The translations under genes and the position numbers were made by a program. A stretch of DNA of 64,000 bases. Origin: Limnothrix sp. CACIAM 69d. Its GTDB lineage: Bacteria; Cyanobacteriota; Cyanobacteriia; CACIAM-69d. Numbering within the stretch: the stretch's first letter is position 1; the number at the start of each line of letters is the position of its first letter. Location of the stretch: NCBI GenBank assembly GCA_001913845.2, contig MKGP02000026.1, positions 1 through 64,000 on the forward strand, in the 5' to 3' direction. Below, in pieces: positions 56,151-64,000 of the stretch. A model generated the notes under the pieces. That model was not told where the DNA came from. It did no database searches and worked only from the letters and a program-made list of their open reading frames with translations.

Positions 56151-56807
56151 TCAACCCAGTTGGGCTGCCGCTGCCTCGGATACTTGGGCGATCGAATCTT
56201 GGCTGAGGGTCTCCAGTGCGGCCCGGGCCTCGGGTGTGTTGAATTGCCCCAAGGTGAGGGCTAACCGGTGGCGCACCTGCCAATCACTGCTGTCCATAAA
56301 CGGCAACAGATGGGGCAAGGCGCGATCGTCCGCCAACTCGCCCAGGGCCCCAATCGCCCCCAGCCGCTCCAATTCATTGTCCGAAGCCAAGGCCGACAAC
56401 AGCACATCCACCGCCCGGAGGTCGCCCAATTCTCCCAGGGCTGAAAGGATGCTGAAGCGCACCAGCCATTCCCCGCTGGATTGATACAAGGTCACCAAGT
56501 CTTCGTAGGCCGCCGTCAGCTTCAAGCCACCGAGGCAGTCGGCCGCCGCGGCCTGCACGTCCGGTTCTGGATCCGACAGCAACCCCCGCAGCAGTTCCAG
56601 CGATCGATCGGGATCTTGCCCGCCCAAGCTGTCAAACTGGCTTACCGCCGCATAGCGAACTCGAGTGTTGGCATCCCCGATCGCCAGTTGAATCAGCGCA
56701 AATCCTTGATCCGGCGGTAGGGCACGAATGTCATTCACCGCCCGCAGGCGATCGCTCAAATTCTCAGAATGCAACAGCTCGCGAATTTGGTCAGGCGTGG
56801 CAGTCAT
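56151..56807 (-). CDS. HEAT-repeat protein, NblB-like
   Basis: A 218-residue protein of four to five HEAT repeats. Its length and the blocks RVRYAAVSQFDSLGGQD, DPEPDVQAAAADCLGGLKL and EWLVRFSILSALGELGD match what I remember of NblB, needed for phycobilisome breakdown during nutrient stress and for chlorophyll homeostasis. NblB is distantly related to bilin lyases but lacks lyase activity. I call it NblB-like rather than NblB because several HEAT families look alike. Confidence 0.8.
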   Translation of the reverse strand: MTATPDQIRELLHSENLSDRLRAVNDIRALPPDQGFALIQLAIGDANTRVRYAAVSQFDSLGGQDPDRSLELLRGLLSDPEPDVQAAAADCLGGLKLTAAYEDLVTLYQSSGEWLVRFSILSALGELGDLRAVDVLLSALASDNELERLGAIGALGELADDRALPHLLPFMDSSDWQVRHRLALTLGQFNTPEARAALETLSQDSIAQVSEAAAAQLG

Positions 56808-57537
56808 AACAGCGTCATTTAAAGAACGTAGTCAAACAGAGATTAATTCAACAAACCAACCAACCAACCATTAACCCGGCCCCAATTCTGGCCAGGCAAT
56901 GGGCGAAACAGGCGATCGCCCTTGGGCCCAAAGATGGGGAAGCATTTTCGGTAACTCTCCAGCAACTATACGGAAAAACCGCAGAAGCTTCATGGCCCTG
57001 CGATCCCCGTCCAAAGACTTGGCAGGGCTTTCAGCGCTGGGATCGCCATTTCTTAAACATACTGACAGATCCCCAGGCAAGTGGTCGCATAAATTTAAAA
57101 CATAAATTCAAGAGCTGTTACCTGAAATAGCAACTCGCCGCATTTCTGATACGAGGCTGTTATATTCATCAGCCATTACTCAACGAATGAGTAAACATTG
57201 ATTGCAACAGAGACTATCCTCAAAAACTCGATGGTAGATTAACAACATGAAGCGAGAGAGCTTCAGCTCCGAAACAGCCTCCTAACGACTCCTGTTGAAG
57301 AGTCAATTGCAAATAGTTTGATTGCAAAACGCTGTTTTTCGTTCAAGATCGAGCAATAGCACCCTGCTGAGACGCTCATTTCTCCCCAGCTTAATTATCC
57401 AGGGAATTTCGGTTTAAGTTGCTGAAACAGCAATCTTCAACCTTCATGAATCCTGTGTGAATCATGGCAGTGTTGAGACCGAATCCGCTAAGGATCAACG
57501 TATGAGAGGAGAACAGAAGCAGTCTATCGCCTGGGTG
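56808..57537. other. 730-bp spacer without a recognisable gene
   Basis: Both strands were read. Short frames at 56871-57105 overlap each other antisense and have no family similarity. CCAACCAACCAACCA (tetramer repeat) occurs near 56856. The A+T-rich centre at 57085-57480 has no long ORF. The upstream part should contain the promoter of the NblB-like gene. Confidence 0.5.
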
Positions 57538-58482
57538 CTATTCTCGTTTTTGGATTTGGGATTGAATCCAATTGCGCAAATAATCATCCACCAGATCCGG
57601 CACTTCATCGTGGGGACAATGGCCCGCATTTAAAAAGTGCTCCGTGATCTGATCGAAGTATTGATGAAACTGAGCCGATCGCGCCCTGATTTGCATCCAA
57701 GGATCTCCTTCGCCCCACAGCAACAGCAAGGGAGATTGCAACTTGCCCAGGAGTTGATCGACGTTTTCGCCCCGAGGGGATTTAAACACCGAAGCGAACA
57801 CTTTCACGGCTCCCGGATCGCAAGAAGGGCGATAAATTTCTTCCACCAGGCGATCGGTCACGGCGGTTTGATCTAAATACACCTTTTGCAGTGTTTTGCG
57901 AATGGTGGATTTGCGTCTGGCATTTTGAAACAGTAAATAGCTGGGCAACGGCTGCAACAGCACATTCCGAATCAGCGATCGAACCAGTTTTTGGAACCCA
58001 TTGGGCTGGGTTTGGGTTGTGGTTTCCGTGAAGGGGCCCGCACTGTTGAGCAGGGCAACCCCACAAACCGATTCGGGATGATTGGCAGCCACACAAAGGG
58101 ACGCATAGCCCCCCAAGGAATTTCCGGCGATCACCACCGGTTTGCCAATCACCTGCTGAATGAACTCCTGGAGCTGCTCTTGCCACAGTTGACTGCTGTA
58201 GACCCAATTGGGCTTGGCCGATCGCCCAAAACCCAACAGGTCGATCGCCCAGACTTCAAAGTCTTGCTGAAGATCCGCGAGGTTTTTGCGCCAATGATCC
58301 GTCGAAGCCCCAAACCCATGCACCAACAGAATGGGCGGTTGCTGGGGATGGGCCGTTCTCGATCGCACGTAGTGAATCGCCTGATCGCGCCACTGCCAAA
58401 ACTGACTGGGGGGCGCATCGGCCGCCGCCAATTGAGCACGGCGATCGAGATTCGGGGCGATCGGGAGATTCACAGCAGTCAT
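57538..58482 (-). CDS. Alpha/beta-fold hydrolase
   Basis: A 314-residue alpha/beta hydrolase. The oxyanion and nucleophile region reads LVHGFGAS and VIAGNSLGGYAS, with the serine nucleophile in GNSLGG. The acid is likely the Asp in LWGEGDPW, and the catalytic histidine is in NAGHCPHDE. The substrate is unknown. Relatives in cyanobacteria are annotated as chlorophyll-related or generic esterases; nothing here decides this. Confidence 0.88.
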   Translation of the reverse strand: MTAVNLPIAPNLDRRAQLAAADAPPSQFWQWRDQAIHYVRSRTAHPQQPPILLVHGFGASTDHWRKNLADLQQDFEVWAIDLLGFGRSAKPNWVYSSQLWQEQLQEFIQQVIGKPVVIAGNSLGGYASLCVAANHPESVCGVALLNSAGPFTETTTQTQPNGFQKLVRSLIRNVLLQPLPSYLLFQNARRKSTIRKTLQKVYLDQTAVTDRLVEEIYRPSCDPGAVKVFASVFKSPRGENVDQLLGKLQSPLLLLWGEGDPWMQIRARSAQFHQYFDQITEHFLNAGHCPHDEVPDLVDDYLRNWIQSQIQKRE

Positions 58483-59005
58483 GGGGCTAAATTTAGGGAG
58501 CGCTTGTAAATTTATGTAAACATTCTAGCGCCAAGCTCAAATCTTGTCGCGATCATGGAACTTCTACACGCCTCACACCAGTCAGGGTGTTATGAATTCA
58601 ATCACAGTGTTCACCAAATCAAAATAGATTAAAAGATTTGGCTGAAATAAGGATTTGCTCTATGGCAGATGCTAAAACAGAGTTTCTTTTGGGATCTGGA
58701 TAGAGACCGTTTTTGGACAAGTTTGGACAAGCTTGTTCTGAGCGAAATATCGAATCACGAAACTTTGGCCCCTGTTCACAGTCGGTTTTTATTTACACAC
58801 AGCGTCTCCCGATCTTGTTTGTAAATAAAAACTTGTGAGCAAAAGCTTGTAAACACAAACTTGTGAACTTGATCTTGAATAGTCAAGAGATTGCGCGATT
58901 AGCTCGCGCGATCGATTGGTCTGTTCTTTGAAATTTGGAACTGCTCCCCCCACTGGCCGGGAGCCAGTTTCGCTTGCCCATTAACCCTAGTCAGGACTCA
59001 ACCCA
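58483..59005 (+). promoter_or_regulatory. 523-bp leader with a perfect inverted repeat and ACTTGTG repeats
   Basis: No gene is seen. GTTTTTATTTACA (58785-58797) and its reverse complement (58820-58832) form a 13-bp perfect stem around a 22-nt loop. About three degenerate copies of AAAACTTGTGA(G/A)CA follow at 58828-58870. These features sit 130-220 bp before the start of the repeat/beta-roll gene and could be regulatory. Confidence 0.55.
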
Positions 59006-60052
59006 ATGACAGCCTTGAATAGCTTGTTTGATGAATCCTTTTATTTGGCAGCCTATCCCGACGTGGCAGCGGCCGTTCGCAATCGCCAACAGGCCAGCGG
59101 TTTGCAACATTTCCTGAATTCAGGGATGCGGGAAGGACGCACAGCCATCAGCCGGTTCTATAGCCAACCCGATCGGGAGTTGGCCTATCGCCAAGCCTAT
59201 CCCGACGTGGATGCCGCCATTCGATCGGGTGGTTTGGCCTCCGGTTTGCAGCACTATTTCCAGTCAGGAGAATCGGAAGGCCGCAGCCTGTTTCCCCGCG
59301 CGTTTGATGAGCAGTGGTATCGCAAACGGTTCTCGGATGTGAACAACGCTGTCGCCCAAAAAACCTTTACTTCTGGATTAGAACATTACTTACGATTTGG
59401 GCGCGGCGAACAGCGTGCCCCCTCAACCTTCTTTGACTTCGACTATTTCCAAGCCTATCCCGATATAAAAGCGGCCAGGGACAACGGTGCAGCGTTTTTA
59501 TCGGGTTGGGATCACTTCAATCAAGCGGGCCGCATTGAAGGGCGAGTAGCCACATTTTCGGGAACCAAGGGCAATGATTTGGTGGTGGGAAATGGGGCCC
59601 TCGATACGCTCACAGGGGTCGAAATGGATGCGGGACGATGCTTTGTGGGCGGCACGTTAACCGGTGGCCAATGCCGAGAATATCTCTCCTTGGGAGCCAA
59701 TGAACTGGACACATTGACGGGCGGGCCCGGTGTGGATTCCTTTGAAGTGGGCCGCCAACTCACCACCCGATTTGGCATCAACTACAGCCCCTTTTACACC
59801 GCTGCTGGCAATTCAGATTTTGTGCGCATTCAGAATTTTGAACCGGGCAAGGATCGCTTGATTTTGGGAACTAAGCAGGGAGATCCTGGCTTTAATGTGT
59901 CAGGCACTGAATTTGTCAGCGCCCCGGATGGTGTTTATGTTTATGCCCGGTCTCCGTTTCTGACGGGTGGGGCTGACCTGATGGCGATCGTGGAGGGGGC
60001 TAATCTGGATGCTAGTGATGTGTTAGTCAGCACAACTTTCTTGGGTAGCTAG
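59006..60052 (+). CDS. Repeat protein (YPDV-type) with calcium-binding-like C-terminus
   Basis: A 348-residue protein with no signal peptide. Residues about 8-182 form four repeats of about 42-45 residues: (F/Y)D..(Y/F)(L/R)..(Y/F)PDV..A......SGL.HY...G..EGR. From about 183 the sequence turns into FSGTKGNDLVVGNGALDTLTG and GGPGVDSF, the look of RTX/hemolysin-type beta rolls though short of perfect nonapeptides. Similar combinations are found in secreted cyanobacterial proteins exported by type I systems; export is therefore an inference. Confidence 0.8.
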   Translation: MTALNSLFDESFYLAAYPDVAAAVRNRQQASGLQHFLNSGMREGRTAISRFYSQPDRELAYRQAYPDVDAAIRSGGLASGLQHYFQSGESEGRSLFPRAFDEQWYRKRFSDVNNAVAQKTFTSGLEHYLRFGRGEQRAPSTFFDFDYFQAYPDIKAARDNGAAFLSGWDHFNQAGRIEGRVATFSGTKGNDLVVGNGALDTLTGVEMDAGRCFVGGTLTGGQCREYLSLGANELDTLTGGPGVDSFEVGRQLTTRFGINYSPFYTAAGNSDFVRIQNFEPGKDRLILGTKQGDPGFNVSGTEFVSAPDGVYVYARSPFLTGGADLMAIVEGANLDASDVLVSTTFLGS

Positions 60053-60121
60053 TTTGGAGAGCGACTGGCTGGGGCCACCGCTCTCCTTGCAATTTCCTCG
60101 TTTCTTTTGGTCGGTGGTTCC

Positions 60122-61357
60122 TCAACGCCGATCGAGATTGAGATCGGCCAGGCGATCGAGCAGGGGCTTGGCCATCCAATTCAAGCCCACCTTAATTTGA
60201 TGTTCTAGGGTAGGCATTCGGTACAGATACACCAGTCGCCGCAGGGCATAGGCCAGGGGCCCATCCAATTGCACCCCCAGGCCGGTGAGGGTGGCGCTGG
60301 TGTTGCCGAGGGCCAACATTTCGCCCAAATGCTGATATCGGAACGGCAGCAGGGGCCGATCGCACAGAGAAGCCCAAAGATTCCAGCCCACATAGTCTCC
60401 CGCTTGCAAGGCCGCTTGGCCGGTGCTGGGCACGGGACTGCCTTGGGGGTCATTGGCATCGCGCATTTCGGCAATGTCCCCGAGGGCGAAAATTTCGGGA
60501 TGGTCGATCGCCTGGAGGGTGGGTTCCACCAACAGTTGATCGCGACCATTTTTGGGCAAGGGCAAACCTCGAACCAGCTCAGGCACTCGGTTCCCCACCG
60601 TCCAAATGGTCAGCTCCACGGGAATATCTTCTAGGCGGCCGCGATAGTCGAGCATGATGCGATCAGGGCCGATGTCGCGCACACTGGTTTCCCAATCAAT
60701 CCAAATACCACGCTGTTCTAAGGCCTTGTCAGCCGCTTGGCGATTAAAGTTGGGCGAATTGCGCAGAATTTGATCGCTTTGTTCAATTAGCCGCAACCGT
60801 CCGCGATCCTGAAGTCGATCGGCAAGTTTGCAAGCCAGTTCCACACCGCTGTAGCCGCCACCCACAACCGCCACCCGGATTTTGTCGCGATCGGTCGCTT
60901 CCAGGGCCCGCAACCGATCTTCCAACCGATAGGCATCGGCGATCGACCGGAAAGGCAGGGCATGTTCCGCCGCACCGGGAATCCAGTCCATCGGCGTTTC
61001 GCAGCCCAGGGCCAACACCAACCGATCGTAGGTCAAGGTTTGCGGTTGGCCGGTGACGGGGCTGAGGCTCACCTGCCGCTGTTGAAGGTCGATCGCCTCC
61101 ACGGTTCCTTGCACAAACCGCACTTGGGTTCCGGCCAGCAACTCCGCAAAGGGCGGGGCCACCTCCCAGGATTGCAGCTCACCGGTCATCAACTCATACA
61201 GCAAGGGCAAAAACACGAATCGATCGCCCCGATCAACCAACAGAATTTCCGGGCGATGATCTCCCCAATCCAAGCGATCAAGGCGGAGGGCCGCATACAA
61301 ACCCCCAAAGCCCCCTCCCAAAATCACAATCCGTGGGCTAGTGCTGTGAGCGGTCAT
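60122..61357 (-). CDS. ndbB: NAD(P)H-quinone oxidoreductase, NdbB-like (type II)
   Basis: A 411-residue FAD enzyme with two Rossmann motifs, VILGGGFGGLYAALRL and VAVVGGGYSGVELACKL, and the ALGDIAEM FAD-binding block. It belongs to the type II NADH dehydrogenase group. The NdbB branch reduces demethylphylloquinone so that the last methylation of vitamin K1 can occur. I assign this branch from general similarity and the Coq4 neighbour, so it is not certain. ATG 61357 is preferred over the frame's end at 61426, which adds 23 unrelated residues. Confidence 0.8.
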   Translation of the reverse strand: MTAHSTSPRIVILGGGFGGLYAALRLDRLDWGDHRPEILLVDRGDRFVFLPLLYELMTGELQSWEVAPPFAELLAGTQVRFVQGTVEAIDLQQRQVSLSPVTGQPQTLTYDRLVLALGCETPMDWIPGAAEHALPFRSIADAYRLEDRLRALEATDRDKIRVAVVGGGYSGVELACKLADRLQDRGRLRLIEQSDQILRNSPNFNRQAADKALEQRGIWIDWETSVRDIGPDRIMLDYRGRLEDIPVELTIWTVGNRVPELVRGLPLPKNGRDQLLVEPTLQAIDHPEIFALGDIAEMRDANDPQGSPVPSTGQAALQAGDYVGWNLWASLCDRPLLPFRYQHLGEMLALGNTSATLTGLGVQLDGPLAYALRRLVYLYRMPTLEHQIKVGLNWMAKPLLDRLADLNLDRR

Positions 61358-61637
61358 AGGCTGGCGAGAAATAGAACTTGAAAGCAAATAATCGATCGGC
61401 CCAAGGGCGCGATCGAGCCGGGCCATCCACAGCCCCCAACCCCTTCAGTGTAGAAAAGCTGTGGTCTTTTTGGGCGGTTCGCCGTGCATTCGCCGTGCAT
61501 TCGTAGCTGTTGATTAACCCATTCGCCAAGCCAACGCCAGCCGATCGCCACAGCATTGTCAAACGGAGTTGCCATCCTAAAGGAGTTCAGCGCCTCAACA
61601 CTCTTTAGCGCTTCAACACCATCAGCGCCCCAACACC

Positions 61638-62165
61638 ATGCAGAAACTCCCTTCTCTCCAATTTTCGGGTCAACTGTTTTCGGCGGAAACCCTGTTTCAG
61701 TGGGTCGATCGCCTGTCCGATCGCCTCGGGTTGAGCCAGCCGCCCGTGGTCACCCGCGAACAGTTGCAAGCCTGCCCGCCCCAGAGCCTCGGCCGGGAAT
61801 GGATTGAGTTAGTCACCCGCCATGGTTATCCCTTGCTCACCAGCGGCCCCCGTCGCAAGCAATTGCATGATGCGATCCATGTGCTGACCGGTTATGGCAC
61901 CGATGATTGGGGAGAGTTGGAAGTGCAAGTTTTTCTGTTGGGCTGCAAATTTCGCCATCTCCATTTGCCGATTGTGGCCGGCCTGTTACGGCGATTGGGG
62001 CGATCGGGACAACTCACCGGCCCATGGCGCGATCGAGTCCAGGCCGCCTATCGTCGCGGCCAAGCGGCCGCCGACACCTTCGATCCTGACAACTGGCCCG
62101 CTGAATACCTGCTGGATATGCCCGTGGTCACCGTCCGTGAATGCTTGGGAATTCCCGCCCAATAG
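61638..62165 (+). CDS. Coq4-family protein
   Basis: A 175-residue Coq4 homologue. The zinc motif HDxxHx11E is complete: H and D of LHDAIH, the second H, then E after eleven residues in GYGTDDWGE. Mitochondrial Coq4 is needed for coenzyme Q assembly and is linked to the C1 decarboxylation/hydroxylation step. A cyanobacterial homologue has been crystallised with a prenyl lipid. It is transcribed divergently from the NdbB-like gene, 281 bp away. A function in plastoquinone or phylloquinone chemistry is an inference. Confidence 0.85.
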   Translation: MQKLPSLQFSGQLFSAETLFQWVDRLSDRLGLSQPPVVTREQLQACPPQSLGREWIELVTRHGYPLLTSGPRRKQLHDAIHVLTGYGTDDWGELEVQVFLLGCKFRHLHLPIVAGLLRRLGRSGQLTGPWRDRVQAAYRRGQAAADTFDPDNWPAEYLLDMPVVTVRECLGIPAQ

Positions 62166-62246
62166 CCTTCTCTGGTGTCCTGGTTAGGTGATCTGGTTTT
62201 TCAGAAATAACGGCGATTTCGTTGATTTCGTTGTTGGTTGTCCAGT

Positions 62247-62269
62247 CCCTCTCCCGACTTGGGAGAGGG
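62247..62269. repeat. Perfect 9-bp hairpin of the CCCTCTCCC type
   Basis: CCCTCTCCC and GGGAGAGGG flank GACTT. With the following GATTTAGGGTGAGGG this is a dispersed bacterial repeat motif that I have seen in many genomes. It lies between the convergent Coq4 and PATAN genes and might act as a weak terminator. Confidence 0.75.
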
Positions 62270-62303
62270 ATTTAGGGTGAGGGTTTTGATTGATGCAAGA
62301 GGT

Positions 62304-63497
62304 CTAGTTTCTCAATGGAGACGGGGACTTCGCAGTTCCTGCTCCACCGCGATCACCCAAATATTTTTCCAACAGCGCCACAATTTTTTCCTTGCGAGGC
62401 GGCTTGGGCAAAAAGTCCGTAGAACCAACCAACTTGGCCCGCACGCGATCGACCAACCCATCTTGCCCCGTCAAAATCGTGACCGGCGTATCGCGAAATC
62501 CTTCTAAGCGACGAATCTGAGTACAAATCTCATACCCATTCACTACCGGCATATTCAAATCCAAAAAGATGAAATCCGGTCGGTGTTTGCGCAACAACGG
62601 AATCGCCTGCACCGGATCCTGCGTTGACACAAACCGATAACCCGCATGGGTCACAATATTTTCCAAAGACCGACAAATTACCATACTGTCATCAATGCAG
62701 GCCACCAGCGCCCCCGCCGTTGGTTCCAACAAGCCCGAAAGGGGATTGGGTAAATCTGGCAAGCTCCGAAATTCCACCGCATTTTGTTGCAAGAAATAGC
62801 GCAAAATGCGAATGGCCACCATCGAAGATTGTTGCAGCTTAACGTCAATATCCCAAAAGGTTCGCTGACCATTAAATAGTGGTTGCAAGCTATAGAAAGA
62901 TGTGCTTTCCGTTTGTTCTTGAATTTTGGTATTCAAAGCCGACGAATCTTTCAACATTGGTGCGCGATTGCTGTAGTCCAAATCCAAACCCAGCAGTTGC
63001 CAGCGCTGCCAAAGCTGTTCCGCCACCTGCATCAAAGACTGGACTTCGCATTGCTCCAAAGTCACCTGGGATCCGGTGTCATGATCCAACAGGGGAAAGG
63101 GCTGCCAATTAAATTGTGGCTCCATCATGCTGGCCGCCGTAAAGAGCATTTCCTTGGCCGCCGTGCAGACAATATCGCGAGCCTGCTCTGGGTTAATTTC
63201 TTCGGCTTTCAGGCCACGGGCCAGGGTGAGCTGTTCCCAAAAACGCAATTCTGAAGGGCTGGCGAATTCAATCCGAATTCGGCTGGGGCGAAATTGCGGG
63301 CAACTGCGTTTGATGGCGCGGCTCCAGCGACGCACACGGTGAATTTCGCAGGTGGGATAACCGAGTTTGCCACGGTAAAACGGGAGCAACCAGGTGTGCT
63401 TGGTGTCGGTAAGCGACAGAACACCCGAGAGCTGCTTGGCATTGATCGTTGTCAGCAACGCCCTCAGTCTAGAAATCCCTGATGTTTGCCTCAACAT
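62304..63497 (-). CDS. PATAN-type response regulator, second copy
   Basis: A 397-residue protein with the architecture of PilG (about 1-265 PATAN/DUF4388-like, then a receiver). The receiver shows CIDDS, LDLNMP (phospho-Asp) and KPPR around the lysine position. It differs strongly from PilG in the N-terminus (MLRQTSGISRLRALLTTINAKQ). No chemotaxis partner lies next to it inside the window; they may follow beyond the window edge or it may be an orphan. ATG 63497 is preferred, with TTG 63500 immediately before. Confidence 0.87.
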   Translation of the reverse strand: MLRQTSGISRLRALLTTINAKQLSGVLSLTDTKHTWLLPFYRGKLGYPTCEIHRVRRWSRAIKRSCPQFRPSRIRIEFASPSELRFWEQLTLARGLKAEEINPEQARDIVCTAAKEMLFTAASMMEPQFNWQPFPLLDHDTGSQVTLEQCEVQSLMQVAEQLWQRWQLLGLDLDYSNRAPMLKDSSALNTKIQEQTESTSFYSLQPLFNGQRTFWDIDVKLQQSSMVAIRILRYFLQQNAVEFRSLPDLPNPLSGLLEPTAGALVACIDDSMVICRSLENIVTHAGYRFVSTQDPVQAIPLLRKHRPDFIFLDLNMPVVNGYEICTQIRRLEGFRDTPVTILTGQDGLVDRVRAKLVGSTDFLPKPPRKEKIVALLEKYLGDRGGAGTAKSPSPLRN

Positions 63498-64000
63498 CAA
63501 CTCTGCGTATCCTCGTACCCTCGATAATTGGCAATGGCTGATTCAGATGGGTGACGATCGCCCTCGGTCTTTGACTTACCCCAAGCATAAATCGATCACT
63601 GCGGGCGATCGGTTGTCTGTGATCAGTTGTTAGCGATTGTCAGCGATCACTGGCGCTTGCTCGGTGGGCCTGCGACCAGTTGTTAGCGATCGGTGGTCGG
63701 TTACTGGTCAATCGGTTACTGGTGAATGGGTATCCGTGATCGTAGGCTTATTCGGCCGACTCGATCCGAGGGGTCACGGGCCGAATAATTGCTTTTTCGC
63801 TCAAAATCCGCAAAAGCCGGACTTTAAGCCACCAATTTTGCGCCTAGGCGGAGACAGCCTCAATAATGCCGAGTTGGCGAGCTTTGGAGGGGTTTGAAAC
63901 CCGGTTGACTCGCAGCACAGCAGATGGGTCACGAAGTTTGGCCAACTTTGACCATAGAAGATGGTTCAGACGATGGTTGGGTGATAGTTGCATCAAACCA
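63498..64000. other. 503-bp end of window without a recognised gene
   Basis: Tandem and direct repeats are dense: TCGGTTACTGGTCAA and TCGGTTACTGGTGAA (63697-63711, 63712-63726), plus CAGTTGTTAGCGAT twice (63622 and 63677 regions). An 86-codon plus-strand frame (63637-63897) runs through these repeats and looks spurious. The PATAN gene's promoter should lie in the left part. Confidence 0.45.

Noticed and set aside
58560-58590. Yfr1-like small RNA (CCTCACAC motif)
   Set aside because: Only part of the ultraconserved core is matched and no flanking hairpins were found.

Overview
The window is a stretch of cyanobacterial chromosome. The evidence is a gene for the phycobilisome terminal emitter ApcD, very many HIP1-type GCGATCGC octamers, plastoquinone and phylloquinone genes (chorismate lyase, NdbB-like), and a cyanobacterial type IV pilus (T4P) chemosensory locus. 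The genus cannot be fixed from sequence alone. The HmpF-like protein and the Hmp/Pil-type taxis genes suggest a motile, possibly filamentous, cyanobacterium. Most genes are GC-rich; the large kinase and ligase genes at 39561-46442 are visibly richer in A+T.

Layout. 1-351 holds remnants and repeats. 352-10863 is a run of housekeeping and small genes: FHA-adenylate cyclase, DUF3120, uppP, PHP phosphoesterase, apcD, truB, a degenerate ABC ATPase, an acetyltransferase, a fused membrane protein and a class IV aminotransferase. 10864-23988 (minus) is the pilG-pilH-pilI-pilJ-pilL locus, with hmpF (24827-26557, plus) diverging from it. The receptor PilJ and kinase PilL both carry very long acidic, repetitive, presumably disordered regions. 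26576-34225 holds a HEAT protein, ygfZ, chorismate lyase, tRNA-Leu, accC, a 30-residue membrane ORF and lnt. 34479-46442 is signalling-rich: a histidine kinase translationally coupled to a PP2C-like phosphatase, a membrane GTPase, a 1807-residue Ser/Thr kinase-ATPase-histidine kinase, a Uma2 fragment and a glutamate-cysteine-ligase-like gene. 46633-58482 holds rimI, clpC, recQ, an ABM-fold protein, a LivG-type ATPase, tRNA-Arg, a lumenal-type protein with an ArsP-type permease, an NblB-like HEAT protein and a hydrolase. 59006-63497 holds a repeat/beta-roll protein, an NdbB-like quinone reductase, a Coq4 homologue and an orphan PATAN response regulator.

How the genes fit together. The pil/hmp genes form a complete T4P signalling pathway (receptor, adaptor, kinase, two response regulators, coiled-coil partner). 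ApcD, ClpC and the NblB-like protein all touch phycobilisome function or turnover. Chorismate lyase, NdbB and Coq4 all belong to quinone metabolism.

The most unusual signals are: (i) the paired giant acidic low-complexity regions in PilJ and PilL; (ii) many locus-specific short tandem duplications (9-16 bp units) in spacers, several lying across stop codons; (iii) an ABC ATPase that has lost every catalytic motif; (iv) two MITE-like elements; and (v) a Coq4 homologue beside a quinone reductase. No CRISPR array, rRNA operon or intact insertion sequence is seen.
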